In this document: positions 22,201-37,200 of the stretch, piece by piece
Position numbering within the stretch: the first letter of the stretch is position 1
How the letters are laid out: each line of letters begins with the position of its first letter
Origin: Apostichopus japonicus
Taxonomy: Eukaryota; Echinodermata; Holothuroidea; Aspidochirotida; Stichopodidae
NCBI RefSeq assembly: GCF_037975245.1
Contig: NC_092565.1
Span: 15,095,499 to 15,159,498 of the forward strand
Length of the DNA stretch: 64,000 nucleotides
Direction: 5' to 3'
The notes under the pieces: model-generated
Told to the model about the DNA's origin: nothing
Seen by the model: the letters and a program-made list of their open reading frames with translations, nothing else
The model's database searches: none
Program-made: the position numbers and the translations under genes

Positions 22201-25200
22201 TGGTCCCAGAATATTGGGCCCCACAAATTTGGGCCCAAAGAATGTGTCCCAAAATGCATTTGAGGTCAGCCCACCTGGCACAAAACTGGGCCTGGAAATT
22301 TTGGGCCCACTGCAGATGGTCCCAGTTATTAACCAACAACTGTATACCAACTTTGGTTACAATCCCACTTAAGGTTGCAGAGTTATTGCAATGTAAAACG
22401 TTTATGTTTGACCCCATAACTCATTAATATTCATAAGGTCAGTGCCAAAAACGATAGGGCACTGTCTCACTATCATACATCTACACAGCAAGTGTCACAG
22501 ACGCAAACATGCACATGCACACACGCCAACCTGACTGTATAGGTTCCTTTGCCTCCAGCAAGAAACCAAAATGTAGGTCAAAACTTGGAGGGACAAACCT
22601 CAATTGGTTACCCTCCTAGTGACAAAAACAATAAGCAATTTCAGACACATCTAAGCAATTTCAAAGCTTGATGTAATAGCCAAACCAAAGGGAGTATTGC
22701 ATGATACCTTGGAAGCCATAAACATGTCATTAAGCCACCTTGTTCTGGGGATTGCCATGGAAACGTATAAGGCACAGTAATTGTTTTGAAATAATCTGAT
22801 GGTAAACATAGTGAACAGTTGTCTGTGTAGATTCATTTCAATCACCAAGATTACTAATAAATTTAGTCTTCAATGATCAATTCATAGAAATTCCATGAAA
22901 CAGTCAAAGATCGATAACTTGAAATGCATTTATTTATTGCAAGCAAAACCGGTAACATTAAAGGTTGTCAGTATTGGCCCAAAATATGCTAGAAAGTCAA
23001 ATATTGGTCAGTCATGCTCACACTTCCACAAGCATTTTACTGCCATCCTCAAAATGTGTTTCCTCACAAAGACATTTGTCTCTAATTTAAGACTTCATCA
23101 ATGTCTGGAAGTGTACATGGAGATATAGAACCACCAGCAAAGTGCTTTTGAAAACTTCTAGCAATTTTTGGAATGCTAACAATCGGGGGCCGATACTTTC
23201 ACTCACAAACACCACATCAGCCTGCTTTAATACTACAGACATGGAAACTAAGTTGACTATGAAGGTGTAAATCACAGCAGTGTGTTACTTACTTTTCATG
23301 TCCATAAGCTAGCAATCATTTCACAAGTTTGCGAAGATCCATGGGTTTTGTGTCTGAATCACCTTTTTTTTTATTGATTAATTTGATCATTCCTTCAACG
23401 TTGACTTCACATATGTCTTTTGCCATAAACAATTTCATAAACATATCTTCCTACACATTTAGATATTTTGTTACTTGATATAGTGTAGTTGTTTATGTTT
23501 AAATGAGACATTAATGCATTGAGCCAAACCATTGGAAAGCATGGTTTGGCTTAAAGGGTGTGAAGACTCGCGCAAAAAGAAACGTCTAATGCCGGTAATT
23601 CGGAAAATACACACACAGCTTGCTACCGTCGGTAATTAGACACTAGTGTACAGTCAATACATACAGCTGTGGTCAATACCCACAGCACAGTATACAAACG
23701 ATACAGCGATGGACATCTCAGGTCCAGCTAAAGATAACAAGGTATCACGTTTAATTACTGTCTGCATTTTGTAGCGACAAGAACAAAACGTCACTTGCAA
23801 GCAACAGAAAGTTAACTTTTTCAGATGGCTGCACGCGGTTTGGGGCGAGTCTTCAATGCCTTTAAGAGGATGATTTGTAAAATAATGAGGACACGAGGAC
23901 TGATCCGTACCCGTGTCATATGAACAACCTTTGAGCCCTTCTTGACTTCCACTCCATCTTCCATGGTCGACGATCTCTTCTTACGAGGTCTTCCCTTCAG
24001 CTTCGGTGCTGATAAATCAAAGAAAAGGAATCTCGATTAAGGGTTTTGCATACCTTAAAAATTATCATTGATCAATTAATTTACAAACTATTAACTAATC
24101 GAATCACCACAGTAGGGACATTGTGAATGTGGCAGTACAATGCTTAACACCACTCCTGTGTTTTACCCTATATTTACCCTCCTGATACATCCAATGTGTG
24201 GGGTGTGTAATGCTCTTCACCAAGATACTGAAGCTGTACAGGATCAATTGTGTCAAAGAGACATTCACATTCAATTAAAAAATTTCAATTATTTTCGAAA
24301 GATTATTAGCTCGATGCCTGGTATATTGAGGGCGCCACCCATGGTAACCGTTCACATTGCTAGTGCTCTCATCAGTGGACTCCTCCCTGCTGAGGTTACT
24401 CCTGACAAGAGCAGAGACATATTCCTGTAATATGTAATCATGTGGATGATTTTCTCAATCCGTTGACTCAATGTTAGAGAACAAGGTTCTACAAGCATCA
24501 CAAGCACTCAATCATTATCCTCTTCCAAATGCGTCAATCAATTATTCAAACTTAAGATATTCTGGGTAAAGGGAGGGAATTCCCTGTTCAATAGAAACTA
24601 ACAGCCCACTGAGATACATACGGACAATATAAGCTTTGGCTCTTACCTAAGTGATCACAGAGTTGTTCGTTGTCAGCCAGGGATGGATGTTCAAACTCTT
24701 CCCTGCAGAAGAGCATCTTTGTTCCTTTATGGGGTACAAGAACTAGACCCATGGACCGAACTTCTGGACATGACCACCACTGTTGACCAGTGCTCTCCAA
24801 TCTCTTCAACATGGCCTTGTGACGGCAGTATCTGCAACAAGATTGAAAAAAGAGATATACTTGAAAAGTCACATTTAATTGGACTATTACAGAGATATTC
24901 TGGTGGCTGAAGTTGATTGCGTCACACTTGCTACTGGAAATCTTCTACAACTCTAGGTTCAAACCCACATCCTTGTGGCGTTGTCGAAGATGTTGATCGG
25001 TCAAATCTGTCGATATTTTGTGAAGGCATCTGCCGACAGCAGAGTGAACGCTGTCATCACCGCAACTCGATTGCAAATGTTTCTGTTTTGCTTATAACAA
25101 ATTTAAATCATTCATCTACAGAGGAAAATAATGTGTCTAAGAAAGTTATATTTAGAGACAATGCTGAATACAGAAGGAAATGAAAGCTAAGAAACCATTC

Positions 25201-28200
25201 AAAATGCATCATAATTCAAGCTATAGCAGCAAGATTTACAATAGCAAAGTCAAACTTAAAGTCAGGAAACCTTACAAATTCTACAATGTTGATGCAAAAA
25301 AATTTTTAATTAGCTTTTTAAGCAAAAGCTTTTTAATTACCTGTTGTAACTAAGAATAGTGACTTGGCTCTTATCTTTGTCATCTTCATCAAATTCTGTT
25401 CCTCTGCCTGAAAAACAAAAGACGAGAAGAAAGGAGATGTTAATTAATTCGTTTAATTAATTCCTCCCCCTTCCCTCCTGTGTGTACAATATCAGCTCTC
25501 CAATCCAAGCATATATATGCATGGTACTCAAAGCTCAAGTAATGATGTTACAACCTTGCAAAGCATCTACAGAGTTTTATTGCATAGAATCATCCACAGG
25601 AGGCTTTAAGAATAAAAATCAATTCAAATTCATTTCTGTGCTAATAGGTCTCATCTGTTGTCATAAGTCTTGGATATGAAATGATATGTAGAATGGGGTT
25701 AGGCTAAAAGTCGTCACAATAAAGTACATGGTAGGGTATATAGTTGCATGTGTTTGTTTTCTAACATTTGAAGACACTGTATGAATTCTGTGACTTGGGT
25801 TGTCGAAGGAAACCGAGATCGAGGAACAGAATAATTTCGGCCGACACAGTAATCGAGGAACAGAAGAAATTAGTTAAGTCTGATTTAACTTTGAATTTAT
25901 TCTAATACATGACAAGATTAAATACAAACACTTGAAGCGTCTTGAATGAGTTTTGGGGTGTTTGGATGAGCACAGCTGAAACAGGTCTGATATTAAGCAC
26001 ATTGTAAATATCTACACACTTATCTATAGTATATGCCTCATAGTGTGGGGCCTTGTGGTCAATAAAGCTGTCTTCAGTTTACAATGTATTTCTCCCCAGA
26101 GTTTTCCTAACCGTCACTTTTCCTATTGGTTGTGGTAATAATTTTTCTTTTCACTAATATATCTTCTTTTTTTTTCCAGATTTGCACAGTTTACATAACA
26201 TGGTAACTTTGCAATAAAAGCAATGTTATAGAAGAGATCATTTTGAATGTTGTTGAAAAAAAACTCAGTGGCCATTCTGACCTGTCAGTGAAATAAGTTA
26301 TCAGAAGTCTGTAATTCACTTCAGATCATATGTCTGATATTTGAACACTGTGACCTAACCAATCACCATGCTGTTTGCTCATTGAGATTTCTGTCGCCAT
26401 GGTGCTCTCTCTCTATATGGTTACAATTTTCAACAATTTCCACCAACCACAAGTTTTAATTTATGAAGTTTGGTGTACTATTAAGTATATGGTCCTCTCT
26501 GTAGCTCTTAGGTTTCCTTTGATGAAGTTTCTCACTTTAAAATGATGATAGGAGTGTAACAAGAAACTATTAAGGGATGACGAAAGTCAATTTGTTGCTG
26601 TACAAGGATTAATAACGGTCAAGTTACTTACCTTTTGTGCAGACGGCTTTATCGCTTGTTGTTTTTCCTTCCGTGGGATGCAAGACCCCCCGCCATATTG
26701 TGGGTCCACCGTGCGACCAATCAACATCAGAGACAATCCAGTCAGTCAGATCATCTATCTTCAATACCACTTTATCTCTCACCGCCAAAACTTCATCCTA
26801 TCAAAATAAAAATATAAAAGAATAATATGTCACCTGAGATAAGTTTTAACTTGTAAAAGAAAGTGTGAAACAACCTCTTCCTTCCACATTTACCCCTCCC
26901 CTCCCCCTTTTATCCCTCATCCCTCTGTTCATTTAAAGGAAGAAGACATATCTGGACTTCATGTCCAACATGAAGTCTCCCTTGCATGATCTCTCCCTCC
27001 TCTCATTGTATCAGTAGAATCGCTGTAGAAGTATGTGGACAACGATAGTGCAACACTTGTGAGAAGGAGACAGGTAAGTCAGGACCCACAGAAACTTGAT
27101 TTTCACAAGCAATAATTCCGCAGAAAATTACGTGTAGTATACTTCCGAGTGGTAGATACGATCATACAGAAGGAGGAATTAGTGGGCGTGGCCCAGGGTG
27201 CGAGGGCGCAGTGCTAAAACGTTTCCAAATGTGTAGTTAGGTAGATAAGAAAGTGCATTTGTGGAGTGGGAGACAGGTACGAGAGGAGCGAAGTAAATAC
27301 TTGGTTTCCATCCATGTTATGTTACAACTTGCAGTCCACAATTGCTTCCTTGTTTGAATTTTTAATCAAATCTGATGAAGCTACTTATTACATGAACAAA
27401 AGGCTAAGTTTCCATGTGCAGTTAATTCTACTTTTCCTTTCATGTAGGAAATGCATTCACAGATAAACTAGATTGACGATTTTGAGGATTTAACTCACCA
27501 ATTTACTTTGGTTGAGATGGGGATGGGAAGGGGATAGGGATGAGGGAGGGAGGGAGGGAGGAGGGGGGAAGAGGGCAGTTTAAAGAGTAAACAAAATGAA
27601 ATAAATCATCTGCTTCAAATCTGAAGATAACAGATAACCAGAGTCATGTGAATATATCTAAACTCAAAGTACATGTTGTAATCTTTCAGACTTATAATAT
27701 CCTATTTAGAGTTCAAAGGTCACAACCGTGATAGGATAACTAACAAAGATGATACAATTTATATTCTGGTTACCAATTAGCAACAATGACATGCATCATG
27801 GTATATTTCCTTCCTCTGATGTAATATTGTCGTTATACACATTTAATAATGCACTCATCAAACTCATCGATGCAGTTTGTTTAGATAAGTCGCCTTTGGC
27901 ACAAAGGCTTTTTGTATGAACTGAGCGTCTATCAAATATCACTGCTTTCACTGTAGGAATGACAACCAAAACAGGAAGCTCGTACAACGACTGTACAACG
28001 CATCGAAGCTGGTGGGCCGTAGAGGAAGCTGATCTAATTCAGATTAAGAATGAAAGAACTATCACCCACATGACTAGATAATTTTAGATGATCTATGACG
28101 TGTGTTCACCCAAATGAGTGAATATCAAAAAGCACTCGATTGGAACACCGTGCGAGTTTTTTTACTTTTTAATGTTCCTTTAAAATCCAAACAAGGAAAC

Positions 28201-31200
28201 TGCCTCCAATATACACAGCCACACTGACTGGCACTGATATGCAAACAAAAGCAATATTAAAAATAGAATTTCAAACAGTTTTTAATGTCTTTCAGTTCTG
28301 TGATAAATATTCCAAATGTGTGAAATTTAATCTGCGAATGTATTATCTACAACAACAGTCCTAAACTTATATCATTTTGTCGGTAATTCTAATATTTAGG
28401 ACTCGGAAAATTAAATCAATTTATATAACTATTACTTTGTTGAAAAGAACAGTCAACTAATTCGGTTGATGAAAGAAAACCACTGTGAAGTGCTTATATG
28501 GACTGTCTAAAAGAGGGTTTCTTGATAGGAGACAGTTTATGGAGTGAGACCCAAGCAATAAACATTTTAACCTCTAATACTGGGCATTGTGCTATATATG
28601 TTTCCAGTCACTAATAAATGTGTTTCAGTTTTTATAAGTCCTTCAAAACTTGAAAATCTTATTTGCTGTCTTGGTTTTCAAGATGATCTGTGACCACTCC
28701 AGGTTGTATTTTTATGTATAAATATCTCTTGTAATTTTTGGGAAATGAGGTTCTTTAAACATCTTAGACATAAAAGTGGCTGGGCAACTTAGTCTAACAC
28801 ACATATGATGAGGTCAATTTCCAAGACCTCAAAAGGGAAAACAAACAAAAAAGTGGATTACAGATTTGTGAAGGACAAATGGTTTTGAATGTCATCCTGA
28901 TGTTTATAGCATGGGATGTATTTTACTGACATGTCTGTATCAAGTTGAAAAGAACATATTATGGTTGAGTTGCTTAAATTTATCGTGGATTCAATGTAAA
29001 CATTTATGCCTGAACTGTGGAGCTCAAGTTACCTTTATACTGTAAGCTTTCCACAGATTTACTTTAGAAGGTGAATGAATACCTTGAAAACTTGAGTAGT
29101 CATAGAAACTTTTCGAGCCCGCCAAGTTTAATTTTTATTGGACTGTGAGTGGCACAGCGTGCAAAAAGGTTAATACAATCTTTCACTTCAGCAAAAACTT
29201 ACCCATGGATGGAATCCACTTGTCCAACAGACAATTATTTATGTGTATCACAAACATTGGAGCTGACCAATGGTCTGTGTGCTAGACTAAGTGGTTCAGC
29301 CACTTTGATTGATGTAGCTTTTGATCAATCCTCAAAAAGTGATACAGAAAGACAACCTGGAATGATGACAGTTCTTTGTAATTAAAACAGATCATAATAA
29401 TCAATTTCTGTGCTTACAGTCATCTTTTACTAGTGGTGAAACTGGATGTAAAATGAGCACTGGCTATAAAAATGGAAATTAATATTACTAATTAATCTAG
29501 CGACAACAACATGTGAACTACGTACTGCTTTACAAGGTGATAAATATTACCACCTCTAACTAAGCTTAATTTATATGAACTATACTCGTTTTTTTTCTTC
29601 TCTGGTCTAGCGCACATGTTTGAAAACCAGACGTGGATTGTAACTGATCTGTCTGGAAATTTCATGGAATACTGACTTCTCTTGTGATTTACTCTATTTT
29701 TGTCAAAAATTTATGCAATTAAGTTGGTGGTACTTTTCATTTGTACGGTTTAAGCTACGAGGAATACGCTGGTGGGCCACACATACTGTTATGAGGAAAC
29801 AGACAAATGAGTTTTCAAAGCATAAGCTCATTAATATTCAAGCCAATCCAAATTGACACCATTTTAAATCGTTTTTCATGAACGACTCTCCCTGTTTTTG
29901 CCCTGTGTTTAAATGAAATGATATATTATCTTAGCTGTTTGGGAGATCTAAGTTCATCACAACTTCTCTGGCCATCACATCTGTAGAGCTATGATAAATA
30001 GTTGGGTTTGCTTCGAGGTTAATTCTAGATCTGTTGGAAACTGGCATCAAAATAAAAAAGGAATTATGTTCAGTGCCATGAGACCTAAATTTATAACTCA
30101 GCACAGTTCACGGCACAAAGACAATGAAATCAATCATTTTAAAGAGAAAAGCAATATTTTCAATAAATTCGGCTATGTCATCCTTCTTAATAGACTTAAA
30201 ATATAACTTGACCAGCAAGCAAAAAAATGAGACCAACAAGGAACCAATGTGACCCAAAAATCTAGTATTTCATATTGATTCGACGTTCACATTAGTGCAC
30301 ATGTAGGGCAGACTCTATCAGCCGCACACAAATTACTTGGGGCTCCCCATGTGGTAAAATGACATCAAAACTAATATCATATGATATTACCAGACAGGCA
30401 ATCTCAGCTGTTAACTTTCTGATGGACAGGTTTCCTGAAGGTAATCTGAAATTCTTGCCAACTGAATGAAAACTATTCACTTCAAACATTGACATATATA
30501 TATATATATATATATTGTAATTTAGGCAGATGCTGACCTTTGACCCACCAGTATTACTTGGAAACAATCTTAGTACATATATAAAGGTTGTGTTAAAGAA
30601 AACTGAAAAAATTACCCCTATGATTTATTGGTAATAGCCAAATGGAGGTGGTTGTTAGTTATGGTTAATGTTCAAATAACTGCAAGTTTAATTTAACTAT
30701 ATGCTTGTTTCTTTTAATAGTTAGTTATTTTGTTTGTTTCTTTGATTAGTTAAAGAACTTATGCTTGTGATCAAAGAGCTAATAGTAGAAACTATGATGA
30801 GATATTACATAGAAAAGTAGAAAACAAGAGAGGGGATCATCTTAACCACTTTAACTTTGATATTAAATATCTTGTAGCTTGGCTTAATAATCCTTAACCC
30901 CTAAGGAAAGGTTTTAAAGGTCCCTAACACATATGAATTTAACACAAATTATTTAAAAAGGCACCATACAGGTCCAATAAAAATGGACTGCAAAATTTAC
31001 AGGTGATCAAATTTAATAAAAAGTTCATTGCACCAATACTGAAGGGCAAAAGATTTCTTGTATTTGATTAATTACCGATTCTTAAAAATATATAGTTATG
31101 ATAGTTATGAATGAACTTATAACAGCATGACATCCCATAGATTGAGTTTCTGTTATTGCTGCAAAGTTATGAGACATTCTATCAAAGCCAGCAGCTGACA

Positions 31201-34200
31201 AACACAGTCTTTATTGTACATTACAGTTTCACCATTGTGTAATATACTTAAAGACACTTCATACAATACTGTAATATACTGTACAAACATCATCACTCTC
31301 TTAGCTCTGCCAAAACTCTGAAAACTTAAAAAGTAATTTTTTGTCTGGCCAGCAACCTAATTTATGGCTTGCACAGGTGAGCACAATATTCACATACAAC
31401 CCAATAGATCTTACTTACACTGGGTCTAAAAATGAAATACTTTCCAGGTTTTGATAACCTCTGATGTATAATGGAAGAGTTGACCTTCCCACCAATATCC
31501 TATTAGTGTCAGATTTCAAAGCAGAGAGGTAGAGCATTTATATTGCCATTGATGGGTGAACGGGCAAATGAAACACAATGACAGGTTCAAAATACAACTT
31601 ACTTCTTTTAGCATTTTAGGTGAACAAGGAATGTACAGTTAAAGCTTCATAGGTAAACAATTAATGCTTTCTATATTCTATTTGTCTTAAGTACCAACTA
31701 CCAAGAATTGTCTAAAATTTGGGTCAATATTTGAGAATGCTACCAACAAAAGCTGGACCATGAACCATCAGAAAAAAACAAGAGGCTAGAACAACTAAAC
31801 ATATGGTTATTGGCTCAAATCAAGCACTGTGTTTAAATTACACAAATTTCATTTCCTATAAAATCCTCAACAGGCTTGAATGTCTCTTTTCAGTACTAGA
31901 TTTAATGTAAAGTCTTGAATGTCAAAACAAGCTTGAAAACGTCTCAAAATAAGAAAACGTCTCATATATCATACCACTGTGCGATTATAAGCAAACAGTT
32001 ATTTGTACATCAAATAATAAAGCAATAGAGTGCATAAGGATATGAGAGACAATATCAGCTGTACTGTAAAGTTAATATCCACATGATAAGACCCAGGCTT
32101 TTCATATATTACCGTAAATGTACACTGTCGCTATTGCAAACAATATTTAACTAATGTTGTCTAAGATAGTCATTGGCCACTTAGAATCCTCTCCCCTCCC
32201 CCTCCTCTCCCCCCAACCTCTCCCCCACCCCCTCCCCCAACCTCTCCCCCACCCCCTCCCCCACCCTCTCCCCCACCCCCTCCCCCACCCTCTCCCCCAC
32301 CCTCTCCCCCACCCTCTCCCCCACATGTAATAATTTATCATGGACAGTATTACTAATTGACCAAGAAGTCTAGCACTCAGGACCTTAAATAATTCTATAA
32401 ACAAAGATACCCATTAAGGACAAACAATACTAAACCCACAATCTACTATTTGTTGGTTGCAAACACAAATATAATTCCATACATGTAAGTACTGCTGTCC
32501 CACCACGACTAACAAAGACTTTATACTCAAACTATTTGTTATCTCTCTCTCTTTTCTTTGTCTCCAAGGGTACAAATAATGAAATCCTTAATATAAAGAT
32601 GACCCAGCAATGATTAAATATTACTTCTCAATCTGAGTATAGTGAAACTAGACGTAACTTTATTAGCGTGCTGCATGAAATACGAGACTTGCTGGGTTTA
32701 CGTGAACCAGGAAGGCATAGCAAAGGAAACAAAGTGTGTTCTACCGTGAATGGATTCATAAAGTACTGTGTCCTTTGCGACTTTAATTTCCTAGAGCTTT
32801 GTGTTATTAATGATGCAATAGCTAGGTAATAAAATTTGTCACCATGATTACAAGTTGGGAAACATAAATTTGTGATTGATGCCAAAGTTTTGTGACTCTA
32901 ATAATAAAAATCAATTTTTAGAGATCATGTATGCTAAAATTCCAATATTAATGCATGCCATTTAATTCCACTACCCAGAGAAAATGTTTTTCATTCAAGT
33001 TACATGTGAATTAATTATACCCCAAAACTTGTGGGTTTTGGGGATTAGCAAGCGATGATACTTACCTGTCTCAACTCTACTGTTGCATTTTCCCATCTAC
33101 TGTACCTAGCCTATTAGTGGTAACATTTTAGCACTGCGTACCCATTGGCCCTCCTAAGGGTCAATGCCTCTTCCTTCCAGATTTACCTTTTCGCAAAGTA
33201 AAGAAGCTTACTACTGGTGAACGAAACTTATGTCATATATATATATATTGATGACAATCCTTTTTTTTATTTATAAAACAAAAATGTTTAATTTACCTTC
33301 ATGTGGTGGAAAATATTGCAATTATTTCTGGAGAAATACTTTGTAGTATTTTCAAAATTTCCAGGACTTTTCCACGACTTCCCCCAATGGGAAGAGCTGT
33401 TTTATTGCACTATAATGTGTGACTTAAAACACATTTCAGTGTGTTTGTATCAATCATGTATCCTTGTTTACATATCAACTTGATTGTGGAGGTACAGGGC
33501 TTGCTGAAATGTGACTTAAATTATTTAATGGTGTTGAGTTGACTTCTTACCTTTACAGCATGTAGAATGCTGCTTATACAGGTACAGCATCAATACAGCA
33601 TTGAATATATTATGCAATCTTGTCAAAACAGATATTATAATATAATTGTCAAAGTTTTTCAAAGGATTGAAGAACATAAGTGGACATTGGCTTCCAGACT
33701 ACCTTAGCTTACAATAACTGAAAGTCGAGTGCAAACAAATACCTTTTTAATGAGTAAATGTTATTTCTGTGACGATTGATAGGCATTCAACAATCTTGAA
33801 ACATGATGCTACTTGCGATACTATATTTGGCAATTGGCCACTTAACTAAATAGCTGTTAGAAGGTGGTCACCATTTCTTACATTTATAACAGATTCTCTT
33901 TAGATTATTGTATCTCTAGATGACAACTGATCAAAATTAACTTTAATATCCTCTTTTTTTTATTTTGTCATCAAATGAATGAGGAACTAATGGTTTCATT
34001 CAAATCTGAAAAATTAGTCACCAACACTTCCTCATTATATAACAGTATTATTGATCAAGGTATACATGCAAATACAAACTTATCAGAAAGATTACAAATG
34101 TGCTGGCTTTTCACAGTTACCTCAATAACTCAAACTAACATAATTACCATATGAAGTGTTGCAAAATCAACTGCATTTTTGTGGAATTTTATTATCCAAA

Positions 34201-37200
34201 CTTTATTATCAATGTACAAAGCTGTTCTTTGTAAACAGTTCACAGAAAAATAAAAACCACAAGGAAAGGTAGCCTTTGTCATCTCAGGGGCTGTTTGAAT
34301 ATATTTCTGTGTTTGGTTTTTCCCAAATTGGAAATTATGGAGTCACGCTTACCGACAAATTTTGAGGGGAACCGTGGATTGCAAAGTCGGCAATGACTAC
34401 AACACAGATAGCCAAGTCGGTAATTACTATTGGGGTTTTATTTGTCAAAACAAAACCACAAACAGAAACGTTGTACTCAAAGCCGAAGCCAAAATGAATA
34501 AATCACAGCCAAAGTGAATTAATCAGGTCACACATCCGGATTCTATGCATTCTAAGCTCTTCAATACCGCCCTCAGTATCTTTCCTGATACATTTCATAC
34601 TGTAAGTTTTGATTCCCATTGAGCTGTGACCGTCATTATAATAAACTGCAAGACTTTCTCTTTCTTTTAGTCACGCATACTCTCAAAATCCAAGGCAAGG
34701 ATGAATCCTCTTGATTTCCCAGCACAAGCTATCACATAACACTTCCATAACTGAAGATGAAATAATTTCTGAGTTAATTTGTACACTGCAGTTCTATGTC
34801 ACACTGCTCTGTATAGCAGTGATTAATTGCCCACAGCTGTTTATAACTTTCGGGTCAGGGTTTAGACTGGAAGATGATGCACCTCCTTTGGCGAGTACCA
34901 TATTTTAAATTTAAACACCAACCCAGATTTTCAACCACAACCGAGCCATAAAAACAAAAAAAACCTGGATAACACAGTGCTAGCGTGCACAGTGAAATGT
35001 CAGAACAGCATATATATCAAATTCTGACAAAGTTACCTTTAGATCATAAGCACGAAGGTAGTCAAATGAGATCTTTGGATGACAAGTTATATCTGTGAAG
35101 CTCAAATAACACTTTTGTTAAAACTACCTGAATGTCCCAAACAACACATTCACACTAATAATTAAATTCCATTAATTTATGTAATCTATTTGTGAATATT
35201 TTGGTTATGATTTAACAGATGGAAAGACAAACTACTGTTAAAAGAAAAATATGTTTTTTTAAACATATTTTGGGGGTTTTGATGTTCATAATATATGAAA
35301 GATAATTTAGTTGGGCATTATTGACTTCCCTGATCATACAGTCAAATCCCATACTTAAATAATTCAATACTGTCACAAGATCCACACAAATAAACACAAT
35401 ACAGAGCACGATTGCTTTTTGTCACACCAAAAAATTCTCATCAGTCAGTCACGCATATATATTAAAATTTATTAATTTCGTAACGCTGTAAGTTAACAAA
35501 TTGCTAGTCTTTGGTACTTACATGGTTAGAAAAGTTAAAATAATCAAATAATGTTGAACTGATGTTTGATGACTTGAAGTAAATTTTAACTTCCCAAAAA
35601 GTGCATTATGATTAGTCTTCAAGGTTTGTAACAAGATTTTCAGTAAAAGGAAGCTATGAAAGTGATTTCATTTTTGTTCTTTCCATGAAGGAAAAGCCAG
35701 CTTCCTGCCTCTATAAACTTTACGGGTTCAATCACCAAAACCTGCAGAATAGCTTCCCACCTGAAGGGCAAAAGAATTAAACATATATATGGTTCAAATG
35801 GAACAAAGTCATTGTTGAGTTTGCAACTTTCATATATATACATTGATTTGGACTTTGTTTCATCCATACAATGACTCTGTTTTCATTACATCCTTACAAT
35901 GATTTTAAATATCATTTTACCCATTACAATGACTTTATTTTCCTTTCACGACTCCCTCCATTACAATGATTTTGATTTAGTTTTATCCATAAAATAGTTT
36001 TTAGTTTATTACATGAATGCAATAATTTCAATTTCCTTCCATCAACAGATTTTTGTTTCATTGATACTCATAAATAAATATCATTAAAACCATTCCAAGA
36101 TTTTCATTTAACTTCATCCATTCCATGATTTTGATTTCCTTCCATCCATAGATTTTGTTTGAACGATACTCTTAGATATCATTAAATCCATACAATGATT
36201 TTGATTTAATTTCATCCATTCCATGATTTTCATTTCCTTTCATCCATATCATGATTTTGATTAAATTTCATCCATTCCATGATTTGAATTTAGTTTCATC
36301 CATACATTTTTGTTTCATCGATACTATAAGATATCATTAAATCCATACAATGATTTTGATTTCCCTTCATCCATTCCATTCCATGATTTTGATTTACTTT
36401 CATCCATTCCATTCCATGATTTTGATTTCCTTCCATCAAATTCCATGATTTTAATTTAGTTTCATCCATAGATTTTTGTTTCATCAGTAATCTAAGATAT
36501 CATTAAACCCATACAATGCTTTTGATTTCCTTTCTTCTATTTCCAAGATTTTGATTGCCTTCCATCCATTCCAGGATCTTGATTTAAATTCATCCATTCC
36601 ATTCCATGATTTTGATTTCCTTTCATGAATCTACAGTATTCCATGATTTAAATTTCCTTCCATCTATTCCATGATTTTGATTTAAATTCATCCATTCCAT
36701 GATTTGGGTTTCTTTCATCCATAAAGTGTCTGTACCTAAAACCTACATTACACAAAACCAACTACTCTTCAAATTGAAGCATTGTCACAATCTCATTTCC
36801 ATTGTTATTCATAAATCATTACTCATTCATCTCCTGTCCTTCATTAAACATCCTATGCAATGTTACATTCCAATGAATATGTAAAATTTCCTCTCTTGAT
36901 TTTATACTGCACTTTGCTGTTACGTTACACTCCTTGCAAAGCTCATAGGTCAAGTTGATTTTTTATTTAATGCTTTTAGGGAAGTGTTAGTTTTGCAAAT
37001 AGACTATTTGTTTAACACTGTGCTGGAGACTATCTATGATTACCACTACTGTTTTGAAATAATTCCATATTCATATTGCAAATACTTGTTCCTGATTGTC
37101 ATTGTTAGCATATCCAGGGAGCCTCATCCCTCTCCTACCCACCCCCACTCCCCCATTTGAGCAACCATCATGTGCACAATAACTCCACAACTCAGAAATC

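Noticed and set aside
21914-22427. 167-residue minus-strand frame rich in WAQ and GPN words
   Set aside because: Generated by the GGGCCCAAA tract; similar-looking frames are open on the other strand too.
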